From Streptomyces atriruber (GTDB lineage Bacteria; Actinomycetota; Actinomycetes; Streptomycetales; Streptomycetaceae), in the NCBI RefSeq assembly GCF_001418325.1, contig NZ_LIPN01000062.1:1-64000 (forward strand): a DNA stretch of 64,000 nt. Reading direction: 5' to 3'. Position 1 is the first letter of the stretch. Each line of letters begins with the position of its first letter. Made by a program: the position numbers and the translations under genes. The notes below the pieces were generated by a model, which did not search any database, was not told where the DNA came from, and saw nothing but the letters and a program-made list of their open reading frames with translations. Below, piece after piece: positions 8,823 through 16,112 of this stretch.

Positions 8823-9174
8823 GCTGAACATCGCTGTGCCAGGGAGTCCGCGGGCCCGGACACGGCGCGGGACCCGCCGAGGTCAGCAGGCCACCGGCCA
8901 CCACCCCGTGGAAATCCCTTGCCCGCACGAACCCGGTCCGCCGTGAATGCCTCACCTTGGCCGGCGCCGTCGTTCAGGAAAGCCACCACTCGGCCAGGGC
9001 GCGGCACAGACTGAGCAACTCCCATCAGGTCCCGTCCCTCAGAGGATTTCCCAGGTCGGTTCGTTCTCGTCGGCTACGCGCAACCGCCAGGCCCTGGCGA
9101 TGTCCCGCACCTTCAGCAGGGACCAGCAGGGCGGCAGCAGGTCGTAGTGGCCCGGCTACCGCAGCCGGTGGACC
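8823..9174. other. Intergenic stretch without a supported gene
   Basis: About 350 bases between the operon terminator and the IS630 remnant. One minus-strand frame is open from about 9150 to 8702, but it has no ribosome binding site, no family resemblance and weak codon bias, so I do not call it. It may be eroded DNA belonging to the adjacent insertion remnant. Confidence 0.5.
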
Positions 9175-9481
9175 GGGTGGTGGCCATGTGGATGACGAAG
9201 TCCTCGTCGCCACTGCTCAGTAGGCGGGGACGGCTTCCCGCCCACTGAGGGTTCAGGCATACGAGCCGATCTCGTTGAGACGGTGGATCACATCATGGAC
9301 GGTGCCCTCGCGTGCCTGGACCAGACGCGCGATCACCAGAACCGTGCTATCGCCGGTCGAGGCCAGCAGCATCATCGCCCGCCCCGAATCTCACCGAGCT
9401 GGTACTGCCCCGGCGCGCGATGTGCTGGAGCTTCTGCCCTTCCTGCTCCGTCAGCCTCCGGACGTCGACCGGTGGTGCCAT
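9175..9481 (-). pseudogene. IS630-family transposase, 5' remnant with frameshift
   Basis: From ATG 9481 the minus strand reads MAPPVDVRRLTEQEGQKLQHI and then ARRGSTSSVR, the usual N-terminus of IS630-type transposases in Streptomyces. A one-base shift follows: RAMMLLAS and VIARLVQAREGTVHDVIHRLNEIG are in the next frame, and GDEDFVI in a third. The rest of the transposase, including the DDE residues, is missing. Confidence 0.75.
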
Positions 9482-9555
9482 CCCGCCTCTCTGCTGGTTG
9501 GAAGTTGTCGCTTCTAACCAGCCCAACGAGCAAGTCGGTGAACTTATGTGGATCC

Positions 9556-9601
9556 GTGAAAGGGAATCCTTGTCACCGGATAGGAATTTCCTAATCGACT
9601 G
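9556..9601 (+). promoter_or_regulatory. Conserved regulatory element upstream of the DUF5133 gene
   Basis: GTGAAAGG (9556-9563), a GAATCC block and GGAATTTCCTAATCGACTG (9583-9601, 19 nt) recur with the same spacing on the opposite strand at 13123-13168, before an unrelated secreted-protein gene. The same head (GTGAAAGG, then CCCTATCGC and CGGAA) is present at 14817-14849. Similarity between the two upstream regions continues to the GCCGAGTCGCGC block near 9674-9685. Confidence 0.6.
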
Positions 9602-9659
9602 CAGTCAAGTCTTCAAGTAAAGTCCGACTGCGGAATAGGTGAGCGGCGTCCATTGAGGC

Positions 9660-9740
9660 GTGGGCTACGCATTGCCGAGTCGCGCCTGTTGCTGCCGAAG
9701 GTGGAACGCTTCTGCCGTTAAGAGAAATAGAGAGACTTGA
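9660..9740 (+). CDS. Possible cysteine-rich short leader ORF
   Basis: GTG 9660 to TGA 9740 encodes 26 residues with three consecutive Cys codons (ALPSRACCCRRWN) and stops one base before the DUF5133 start. In the homologous upstream region of the gene at 12377-13000 (minus strand), a 14-codon ORF (13078-13034) contains ALPSRA followed by a stop; over these six codons the two copies differ only at two synonymous third positions. That is weak evidence that the frame was translated. Runs of Cys codons in short ORFs act as cysteine sensors in mycobacteria. It could equally be chance, since GAGG lies only one base before the start. Confidence 0.3.
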   Translation: MGYALPSRACCCRRWNASAVKRNRET

Positions 9741-9741
9741 C

Positions 9742-10020
9742 GTGCACGTTTCCCGGAAAAGAATGAGAGACCTTCTCTCTATCTACGCGGATCTCCGCTC
9801 CGTCTACGACGAGCTGCAGGTTGCGAAAGCCGGTCAGGATGAAGAACAAGTTCGCCAGAGACTGGATGACATCACGTATGCCTTGTGCATTGCCACATAT
9901 ACCTTGTGCGTGGTCACGAACGCTCGGAACATCGATGCCGCCCTGGCGGCTGCAAGGCTCCACTCGATGAATCAGGCCGAGCCCCAAATAGGACGCAAGC
10001 CGGACCAGTTGGAAACGTGA
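9742..10020 (+). CDS. DUF5133-like small protein
   Basis: A 92-residue, soluble, mostly helical protein. It resembles the DUF5133 family of short Streptomyces proteins: an N-terminal helix with LLSIYADLRSVYDEL, a glutamate/arginine-rich linker, and the block VRQRLDDITYALCIATYTLCVVTNARNIDAALAAAR (cited in parts) near residues 38-72, where family members read a TLC-x-T-T-x-R-D/N pattern. The function is unknown; members are thought to be regulatory or stress-linked. GTG 9742 is preferred (AGAGAG upstream); ATG 9763 is an alternative. Third-position GC is lower than in the core genes, pointing to acquisition with the island. Confidence 0.6.
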   Translation: MHVSRKRMRDLLSIYADLRSVYDELQVAKAGQDEEQVRQRLDDITYALCIATYTLCVVTNARNIDAALAAARLHSMNQAEPQIGRKPDQLET

Positions 10021-10381
10021 GATGTGGTCCATTGTTTTCCGTAGCCACTGGTGAATATCTGGCGGCAGGCACAGGGGCCGAGCCGTAGCGTTACGCCAAC
10101 CAGGAGGCGGCTTGCGCGCTGCCGCAGCTCGCGCCTAAGGGTCATTGCGACAGATGCAAGCTCTCTCTTTTGGTTCAGTCGACTCGGAACATCGCTGATG
10201 CTGCCTGGCTAGATCGTATGCCCAGGAGATTCGCACCCGCCAGGCAATCCATTAGCGAAGAGACGCGGGAGTATGTCGACATCTCTGCGTAATACTCGAT
10301 ATGAATTTCGCCGAGGCTTCACCCTGATCGACTCACCCGCATTCCCTCCTTTCGGATTCTATTTCAAAGAAAGAGAAAGCA
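10021..10381. other. Intergenic region, nothing supported
   Basis: About 360 bases between the DUF5133 gene and the secreted-protein gene at 10382. A short plus-strand frame at 10273 overlaps that gene and has no ribosome binding site. No terminator hairpin or promoter stands out, and the conserved element seen at 9556 and 13168 is absent here. Confidence 0.5.
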
Positions 10382-10912
10382 GTGAAGAAGAGTCACATTC
10401 GAATGGTTGCCGCTACTGCAATGACTGCAGTACTCTTCGGGTTTGCTGCACCTGTTGTCAACGCAGTCGAGGATCGCCGTGACCTGGCCGAGGTATCGCA
10501 GTCAGCAGAGTCGCTGCGGCCTACTCCCGACGATGTCCGCGACCTCATATCTCACATGAGGGAAGACGGCGCAGATGCCAAGCAGGTGCGGGAGTTCGAG
10601 CAGTATGCAAAGTGGCTCGAGAACCCTGACGCCCGCAAGGGCAGCGAGCGGATCCTGGGGTCGGGCACGATCGTTCGTAAGCTGATCGTCGCTGGACTGC
10701 GCCACGGTGGCGTGTGGGCCGGCAAGATCGTAGGAAAGCTCCACAAGAAGAGCGGCGCCTTCCTCAAGCGCAACGGCGGCAAGGTCGCTGACGCGATTGA
10801 GGACGTCGAGAGCTGGAGCGAAACTGCGTTGACCATCGCTCTGGTCAAGGCCGGTGTTCCAGCTGACATTGCCAAGGATCTCGCCACGGCCATCATGCTG
10901 GTCGCCGCCTGA
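10382..10912 (+). CDS. Secreted protein with cationic glycine-rich C-terminal domain (putative peptide effector)
   Basis: A 176-residue protein of no family I recognise. Residues 1-28 are a signal peptide (KK near the start, AATAMTAVLFGFAAP core, VNA cleavage). Residues 30-95 form an acidic, probably helical segment (many D/E; RPTPDDVRDLISHMRED). Residues 96-176 are cationic and glycine-rich, then hydrophobic: a Lys/Gly segment with GKIVGKLHKKSGAFLKRNGGK, then an amphipathic stretch ending DLATAIMLVAA. Signal, acidic pro-like region and cationic helical C-terminus together resemble precursors of secreted antimicrobial peptides, but this is inference. GTG 10382 has a weak purine-rich site upstream. 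A four-helix membrane protein starts 84 nt downstream, as in the convergent pair at 11853-13000. Confidence 0.55.
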   Translation: MKKSHIRMVAATAMTAVLFGFAAPVVNAVEDRRDLAEVSQSAESLRPTPDDVRDLISHMREDGADAKQVREFEQYAKWLENPDARKGSERILGSGTIVRKLIVAGLRHGGVWAGKIVGKLHKKSGAFLKRNGGKVADAIEDVESWSETALTIALVKAGVPADIAKDLATAIMLVAA

Positions 10913-10996
10913 GGCCGCTGATTTCGCGGGTGGCACCGGCCGGCCGGTCCGAGTGTCACCCGCTACCCCGATTTTCCCACGGAAAGGAGGCATATT

Positions 10997-11491
10997 GTGG
11001 AGCCCCTGCGGCCGGATGGCGAACCCACCTGGGCCTCACTGTCAAGGCGTGAGAAGGTGTCCGCTGGCCTCGGCATGACCGGCCTGGGGCTCGGCATCCT
11101 CGCCGCCCTGGCTGTAGCAGCCGTAGGAGGCACCCTGGCTGTCGCTTTTCTCTCCGGTGACTTGATCCAAGCCGACAGCGGCAGCACTCTCGTCTGGGCA
11201 CTCGTGCTGCTCCTACCCTGTGGCCTACTCGCGGGTGCATGCGCTGTTCCTGTACGTCTTGCGCTGCGCCTGATAGGTGTTCATGGAAGAGCAAAAAGTA
11301 TCTCGGACGCGGCCATATCCATGGCGACTACCTTTCTGGGGGTGCTGCTCGTAGAAGCCTTCACTCCCGGACTTAACGTCGAACACTCATGGCTCCCAGC
11401 GCTGCTGGCAACACTGTTGGTCGCTCTTGTCAATCTAGTGATCGACCGTATTGAGTGCCGGAAGGGCAACCTCAAGAGCGGCGTACGTTGA
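10997..11491 (+). CDS. Four-helix membrane protein, partner of the secreted protein (putative immunity-type)
   Basis: A 164-residue integral membrane protein with hydrophobic segments at about 25-54, 63-92, 106-124 and 131-148, a polar N-terminus (RPDGEPTWASLSRREK) and a basic C-terminal tail. GTG 10997 sits 7 nt after a very strong ribosome binding site (GGAAAGGAGG, 10980-10989). No conserved catalytic motif is visible. It is co-directional with and directly downstream of the secreted-protein gene, so a protective or export-related role for that product is a reasonable guess only. Confidence 0.5.
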   Translation: MEPLRPDGEPTWASLSRREKVSAGLGMTGLGLGILAALAVAAVGGTLAVAFLSGDLIQADSGSTLVWALVLLLPCGLLAGACAVPVRLALRLIGVHGRAKSISDAAISMATTFLGVLLVEAFTPGLNVEHSWLPALLATLLVALVNLVIDRIECRKGNLKSGVR

Positions 11492-11745
11492 GCCCAAGGC
11501 GCACGCATATAGGTCTGCGGTGGTCAAGAAAATGTCCCGGAGGCCAACTCGCCAGTGGCGGGGAACGGGAGGTGCCGTCACTGAACCGCGGCCACAATCA
11601 GCGCAATGCTGTCGAACGATGCATCAACCGGCTCACGCAGTGGCGCGACTGGCACTGCGAACGGACAAGTTCGCCATCGCCCACGATCCGGCGCCACAGC
11701 CGCATACGCCAGGGGGCACATGTCCAGTTTCAGTGATGTGCAGAA
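11492..11745 (+). pseudogene. IS5-family transposase, 3' remnant
   Basis: The plus strand carries the C-terminal signature of IS5-type transposases: NQRNAVERCINRLTQWR (about 11599-11649), containing the last catalytic Glu context. It then shifts frame to LRTDKFAIAH (about 11654-11685) and AAYARGH-like remains. The N-terminal two thirds, the start codon and the first two Asp residues are absent. It lies in the gap between the two convergent secreted-protein modules. Confidence 0.65.
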
Positions 11746-11852
11746 GGCTGTTCGTGCAGAGAAGTTCCGGATTTGGTTCACATGAATGTGTGGGGGTGCT
11801 GCGAGGCCGCTGTTCACCCAGCAGGCCGGAATAGCGGTGCCGAGAACAGCTT

Positions 11853-12362
11853 CTAAATATCCTCAGAACCTCGATCGCTGATCCGCGGAACAGGTCGATA
11901 CGGCCCCAGCTGTGGCCGCTGCATTTTCCAAAGATGCCGGTGCCACCACTTGATACACCAGATAGCGCATGAGATCGGCACGACGGACAAAAGCGTGGGG
12001 ACCGCTGGCGGTAGCCACGGCAAGACGGAGTTGGGCCATACCACGGCGAGGACGATGGGGAGTACGAAACTTTGACCGAGCATGAGGGTTCCCCACCCAT
12101 ACTCCACCCGAGACCACCACGATAGCCCTTCAAGATACGTCTCCAACCGAAACATGACGCTAATAATCAGCGCCACGGCCGGTGCGATCACCCAAGGAGA
12201 AGTGGGCAAACCGCGGTTGCCGATACATTCACCGATAAGGGTGCCGGGTATATAGGCCACCAGAAGGAACATGGCCGTATAAAGAACGCCTCCCCCTATG
12301 GCCCCAAGCTCATCATCTGAGTCAGCAACGGGACTTTTTTCATCGCTTTTCACGGCGCCCAC
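11853..12362 (-). CDS. Four-helix membrane protein of the second secreted-protein module
   Basis: A 169-residue membrane protein with hydrophobic segments at about 25-44, 55-71, 88-109 and 117-139, an acidic N-terminus (KSDEKSPVADSDDE) and a basic tail (WHRHLWKMQRPQ). Its start (GTG 12362; GTG 12353 is possible) follows the stop of the secreted-protein gene by 14 nt with GAAGGGAA between, so the two form an operon. Size and topology match the 164-residue partner at 10997-11491, although I see no clear sequence identity between them. Function unknown; immunity or accessory export would fit the arrangement. Confidence 0.5.
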   Translation of the reverse strand: MGAVKSDEKSPVADSDDELGAIGGGVLYTAMFLLVAYIPGTLIGECIGNRGLPTSPWVIAPAVALIISVMFRLETYLEGLSWWSRVEYGWGTLMLGQSFVLPIVLAVVWPNSVLPWLPPAVPTLLSVVPISCAIWCIKWWHRHLWKMQRPQLGPYRPVPRISDRGSEDI

Positions 12363-12376
12363 TTCCCTTCGTTATC

Positions 12377-13000
12377 CTACAGGCACGCCTCTGCCAGTGC
12401 GGGGAGTCCCGTGGAGTTGACTATGAGGTTAGCAATGTCCTCGTCGATGCCAGTGGGGCGCTTCTTGTGCTTTATCCAAGCCCAAACAGCTTTGATCACC
12501 TTCTTACCCCCCTTGGCGATCTTGTAGACCTTGGCGACTCCGATCGCGTTCTCAGCGGAAAGCTTTGCCACCCCAGCCGCGCACTGGAACCATCCCCGCG
12601 TTGCGGGTTCTGCACTAGCAGCCTGGTTCAGAAAATCTGCCAACTCCTGCTGCGCCCCATGGTCACCGGCCTCGATACGCTGAATGAGCGAATCGGGAAT
12701 TGAACCAATAATGTCGAACGCTTGCTGGAGTGCGGCCACTCCCTCCTCGTCGCTGACGCCATCAAGGCGACCGGAGCGAATGAGGGCAGAGGTTGCATCT
12801 CCGGTTGACTTCCGTACCTCGATACGGATTACGGAATCCTGCAGACTCTGCAGCGCATCAACAGATGCTGCCGCCTGCGGCGTCTTCTCTTTCTCTTGCG
12901 TTCGATCGGCGGCAGCGGCTGCCCCGGAGGCAGCGGTGCCAATCATGGCTGCGGCGACAAGAGTGGCAACTCCTGCCGCGACAAGGCGACGGTGAGCCAT
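12377..13000 (-). CDS. Secreted protein with cationic C-terminal domain (second putative peptide effector)
   Basis: A 207-residue exported protein. ATG 13000, behind GAGAGAAC, gives a standard signal peptide (MAHRRLVAAGVATLVAAAMIG, cleavage near AAAAADR). An acidic helical region of about 110 residues follows (LQSLQDSVIRIEV, SDEEGVAALQQAFDIIGS, GAQQELADFLNQ). The last 65 residues are cationic, between two cysteines: CAAGVAKLSAENAIGVAKVY, then KIAKGGKKVIKAVWAWIKHKK, ending with EACL. The plan is the same as in 10382-10912, with no evident identity, suggesting analogous or distantly related products. The two Cys could form a disulfide enclosing the cationic helix. Codon use is more AT-tolerant than in core genes. 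Confidence 0.55.
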   Translation of the reverse strand: MAHRRLVAAGVATLVAAAMIGTAASGAAAAADRTQEKEKTPQAAASVDALQSLQDSVIRIEVRKSTGDATSALIRSGRLDGVSDEEGVAALQQAFDIIGSIPDSLIQRIEAGDHGAQQELADFLNQAASAEPATRGWFQCAAGVAKLSAENAIGVAKVYKIAKGGKKVIKAVWAWIKHKKRPTGIDEDIANLIVNSTGLPALAEACL

Positions 13001-13122
13001 GTTCTCTCGCACAACAGTCCTTTTGCTCTGAGTTCAAGCGCGACTCGGCAACGCGTCGGTCCAGTCCGCAGTCGCCACAGATCGCCTCTATTGCGAGAGG
13101 ACATTACTTACATCTTCAGCCC

Positions 13123-13168
13123 CAGTCGATTAGGAAATTCCGTTATAGCGATAGGGATTGCCTTTCAC
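13123..13168 (-). promoter_or_regulatory. Conserved regulatory element upstream of the secreted-protein gene at 12377-13000
   Basis: Read on the minus strand from 13168, GTGAAAGG, AATCCCTATCGC, then GGAATTTCCTAATCGACTG (13141-13123). The 19-nt block is identical to 9583-9601. It lies about 125-170 bp before the start codon. The two upstream regions remain alignable down to the GCCGAGTCGCGC block (13050-13039). Confidence 0.6.
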
Positions 13169-13423
13169 CTCTTCCCGCCCCGTCCAATTGGCTGGCCTGT
13201 CATGAGTCCTGGGGCGGCCTGCTGGGCGCACAGAAAGGCATAAATGCGGTGGGCGAGGTCGGGAATCTACTGCGGCAGTAAGTCCCCGGTGGCGCAAACT
13301 GGAGGTGAAAGAACTTGATGGAGCCGGCCGGAGCCGTGCGAGCCACTATCAGAAGTGGCTACGTCGCGCTGCTCACAGCCCAGACGATCAACGGCCTGCC
13401 CGTGACGGCACGACTCTCCGATA
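13169..13423. other. Intergenic region with a possible truncated ORF
   Basis: At 13318 a plus-strand ATG with GGAGGTGA about 10 nt upstream opens a frame (MEPAGAVRATIRSGYVALL and on) that runs into the IS256 remnant. It may be a 5' gene fragment cut by that insertion; the translation resembles nothing I recognise. Confidence 0.35.
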
Positions 13424-13747
13424 TCACCTTCCTCGGCCGGTGCCCGTTGCAGGCGCACCCGAGTGGGAGGCGCACCCGCCGATGCGGCAGGATTCCTCGG
13501 CCAGGTGCAGGTTCATCTCCGCCTCGACAGCGGCCTGCATCAACTCGCGCGTGAGCTCGACCAGGAGGCCGCCCTCACCCATCAACCGCTGTCCGCCATC
13601 GCGGCCCTTGTCCGCGGCGAGCTCAGCCAGTTCGTCCATCAGGCCGGGACTCAGCCTGCGCTCGGATGCCGCCCGGCGGCTCGCCGCTGTCGTCTTCGAT
13701 GCAGCACCGGCACCGGCAACGTCCATGTCCAGCACCGCAACCGACAC
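13424..13747 (-). pseudogene. IS256-family transposase, N-terminal remnant
   Basis: The minus strand reads LSPGLMDELAELA, then GGLLVELTRELMQAAVEAEMNLHL over 13654-13502. This matches the N-terminal region of IS256-type (Mutator-like) transposases, which normally continues with HLGYEKHDPAGR; here the match stops at the Leu and unrelated sequence follows. The catalytic two thirds are lost. Confidence 0.6.
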
Positions 13748-13837
13748 GCCGCCAGCGTCCTAGACCGGGTGACCGTTCTCCGTGTCCATCAGGGGGCCCT
13801 TCCGAGCGGGCGCCCACCTGATTCATGACACTCCCAA

Positions 13838-14767
13838 TCAGAGCTGTTTGGCTCCGGCGTGTGGGTTCGTGCGCTGTTCTATGGCCCGGCGTATGAGGAT
13901 GGCGTGTAGAGCGTGTGCGGCTGGCGGCACCGATTGTGTGTGGCGTCGTTGAATCATGACGCGAAGTTCGGTGGCGTCGTCTGCGAGAGGGCGGTAGGTG
14001 ATGGTGCCGCTGCGTTCCAGTGGGTCGCCGTGCACGCTGTAGTCGGGCAGGACGGTGGTGCCGAGTCCCTCGGCGACCATGAGTTTACCCATTTCGGCGC
14101 CGTCGGCCGAGTAGGAGAAGGCTGGTGCTCTGCCGCTGAGGAGCCGGTGGACATAACGGTGCATGACGTAGCCGGCTCGCATGGCGATCAGAGGCTGAGC
14201 CAGTAGGTCGGCGACGGTAACTGTGCTGAGTGCGGCCAGTGGGCTGTCCTGGCGCATGCAGACGACTGGGCGTCCGCGGAGCAACTCGGTGGTGTGCAGG
14301 CCGGGCGGAAGGTCGTCATCGCGGAGATAGCTGACGAGCCCGAGGTCGAATCCGCCCTCGGCGAGGTGTTGTTGGATACCGTCGTGCCGGTCTGCGATTA
14401 CTTCCACAGGGGTGGATGGGTGGGTGGTGTGGAACTCGCGGATGGCTGGTGTCAGGAGGGTAACGGTGGCCGCGTTGACCGTACCCAGTCGCAGTGTGCG
14501 GCCGCTGTGGTGCTGCTCGCCAGCTGCTCGGCGCAGACGGTCGACTGCGTCCAGTACCGCGGCGATGTGCGGCAGCAGTTCGCGTCCCTCGTAACTGATC
14601 TTTGAACCGGACCGTTTGCGTTCCAGGAGCTCCACTCCCAGTTCCCGCTCCAGTTTGCGTAGCGTCTCACCCAATGCCGGCTGGGACAGGTGCAGTTCTT
14701 CCGCAGCGCGACGTAGTGACCCCAGGCGTGTGACTGCCTCCAGGTATTCCAACTGTTCCACGCGCAT
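13838..14767 (-). CDS. LysR-family transcriptional regulator
   Basis: A 309-residue LysR protein. The N-terminal winged helix is clear (EQLEYLEAVTRLGSLRRAAEELHLSQPALGETLRKLERELG, residues 4-44, cited in parts), followed by a linker helix and a periplasmic-binding-like effector domain (LRLGTVNAATVTLLTPAIREF; DLGLVSYLRDDDLPPGL; VAEGLGTTVLPDYSV). ATG 14767 has GGAGG at a good distance. Upstream, at 14812-14840, lies an inverted repeat GATAGG-N12-CCTATC whose right arm is embedded in a 14-nt sequence identical to 3974-3987 in front of the organosulfur operon. It is therefore the best candidate to regulate that operon and itself. LysR activators of sulfonate genes (Cbl, CysB, SsuR) give precedent, but effector and targets are inferred. 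Confidence 0.85.
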   Translation of the reverse strand: MRVEQLEYLEAVTRLGSLRRAAEELHLSQPALGETLRKLERELGVELLERKRSGSKISYEGRELLPHIAAVLDAVDRLRRAAGEQHHSGRTLRLGTVNAATVTLLTPAIREFHTTHPSTPVEVIADRHDGIQQHLAEGGFDLGLVSYLRDDDLPPGLHTTELLRGRPVVCMRQDSPLAALSTVTVADLLAQPLIAMRAGYVMHRYVHRLLSGRAPAFSYSADGAEMGKLMVAEGLGTTVLPDYSVHGDPLERSGTITYRPLADDATELRVMIQRRHTQSVPPAAHALHAILIRRAIEQRTNPHAGAKQL

Positions 14768-14811
14768 ATCCAGCTACCTCCGATGCGCATCATAAGCCAA
14801 CCACCGGTACG

Positions 14812-14849
14812 GATAGGTGAAAGGTGAACCCTATCGCCATATCGGAAAT
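14812..14849 (+). promoter_or_regulatory. Putative LysR autoregulatory site and copy of the island element
   Basis: GATAGG (14812-14817) and CCTATC (14830-14835) form an inverted repeat with 12 bp between. AACCCTATCGCCAT (14827-14840) is identical to 3974-3987. GTGAAAGG (14817-14824), CCCTATCGC, ATA and CGGAA match the element at 13168-13136 (minus strand) with equal spacing. Position is 45-82 bp before the LysR start. Confidence 0.55.
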
Positions 14850-15135
14850 CGTCGATAGACGCCACCAGGAATGCTCGTTAGAGTTGCCCCCAGAGGGCCT
14901 GGTCGGCTTCCCTCATCTCCCGTTCAGCGGCCGACCAGGCCCCATTTTTCATCGCACCCAAGGATCTCTCATTCCGTTTATTGAACGGATTGACAGAAGA
15001 GTTTCCTTGGGGAGTCTTCATCTCTTCTGATGGCTGACTTCCTGTCCATTTCGCCATCAATGGAATCCGCGGAACCGCCAAATAGGCAGGAGCGTGAGGC
15101 GCCGGAATCTAAGCCACTCGAAGAAAGGAGGAACC
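14850..15135. other. Intergenic region, nothing supported
   Basis: About 290 bases between the LysR control region and the miniprotein at 15136. An AT-richer stretch near 14960-15050 (ATTCCGTTTATTGAACGGATT contains the inverted repeat CCGTTTATTGAACGG) may hold a promoter or a weak hairpin, but I see no gene. Confidence 0.4.
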
Positions 15136-15396
15136 GTGAGGCAATCCACCCATCAAGTGCTGCTGGCTGCTACTAAGAATGAGGCATCAGGTGTCACGTC
15201 CGTTGTCGCTATCTGCGCCTGCATCGGCGCTGCCCTGTTGTTTGTTGGCGCGCTTATCAGTATCGCGCGGTCACGTCTGACTGGAGGTATGAAGTTTGCT
15301 TGGCTGGTCTTCGCTTTCGTGCTCCCCTTCCTGGGAAGCCTGCTTTGGTTTCTCTTCGGTCGCCGTGACTCCCTACGTGAACCACGAACGCGGTGA
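15136..15396 (+). CDS. PLDc_N (phospholipase D-nuclease N-terminal) membrane miniprotein
   Basis: An 86-residue protein with two transmembrane helices at about 17-42 and 50-72. The second helix ends in the PLDc_N pattern (WLVFAFVLPFLGSLLWFLFGRRD), as in the N-terminal anchor of cardiolipin synthases and in many stand-alone miniproteins of Gram-positive bacteria. GTG 15136 follows AAAGGAGG by 5 nt. Stand-alone versions are often found near secreted toxins or immunity genes, but the role is unknown. Confidence 0.7.
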   Translation: MRQSTHQVLLAATKNEASGVTSVVAICACIGAALLFVGALISIARSRLTGGMKFAWLVFAFVLPFLGSLLWFLFGRRDSLREPRTR

Positions 15397-16112
15397 CTCA
15401 TTCAGGAATTGAGGGCGCCTGGGGCTTTGAGGCATGGCCGTAGCCGCCTTTCTTCCCAGCTTGCAGGGGGACTTGGTCAAGCTCACCTCTGAGTTTGGCC
15501 AATCCAAAATTCACAAATGTTGACGATTCAAGGGTAGGGGCAAAGGTACTGACAAATTCAGGCCCTTCGGCCGTATGCTTTGGGGCTTTGTCCCCTGTCG
15601 GCGAACGATCTGGTTCGTGACGCCGGGCGTCGTCATCCGGATCGCAGAGGCCTCAATTGGGAGTAGCAGGCGTCGGAGCTCCGGCAAGGGTTGTTGCTGC
15701 ACTGTGCGGGCGCTTCGTTGGCCTGCTTGGCTGATGCCGTGCATGCGAGAGATGAACGTCCATTTCATGAATCCGAATTCGGATCGAATCGGAAACTCCA
15801 TCAAGGCTTTGGGTGAGCCAGAGGGCGTGCGCCCCCTAGGTGCTGTTGTCTCGCTCGGCGTATCCCTTGGGGGGCCTCTTCGTAGCGACCGATGGGACCA
15901 TCCTGCCGGTTGGATTAGATATTTACTCGATGGCTCTCGATTGGGTGATCCTGGGGAATTTTGTCGCTTTTTTATAGTGTCTTCAATGCTTTACCTCTTT
16001 GTTGTTTACCCTATCGGGTGCGGCTTGAAGGGGAGGAGCTTCGACTGATCTCGGCACGTTTTGAAGATGGATAATTGTTAAGTTCCCCCCCTGGGTAGGT
16101 GTTACGTACGGC
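15397..16112. other. Gene-poor region, probably decayed DNA
   Basis: About 715 bases with modest GC and no frame showing Streptomyces codon bias. A plus-strand frame (15575-16048) and a minus-strand frame (15804-15511) are open but lack ribosome binding sites and recognisable motifs. TTTACCCTATCGGGT (16006-16020) repeats the ACCCTATCG core of the island element about 100 bp before the regulator at 16113. The missing ParB-like N-terminus of that regulator may once have been here. Confidence 0.4.

Noticed and set aside
8702-9025. Minus-strand frame of 107 codons after the ssuD gene
   Set aside because: No ribosome binding site, no family resemblance, overlaps the operon terminator hairpin.
15511-16048. 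Open frames on both strands in the 15.5-16.0 kb gap
   Set aside because: No codon bias, ribosome binding sites or motifs; probably eroded DNA.
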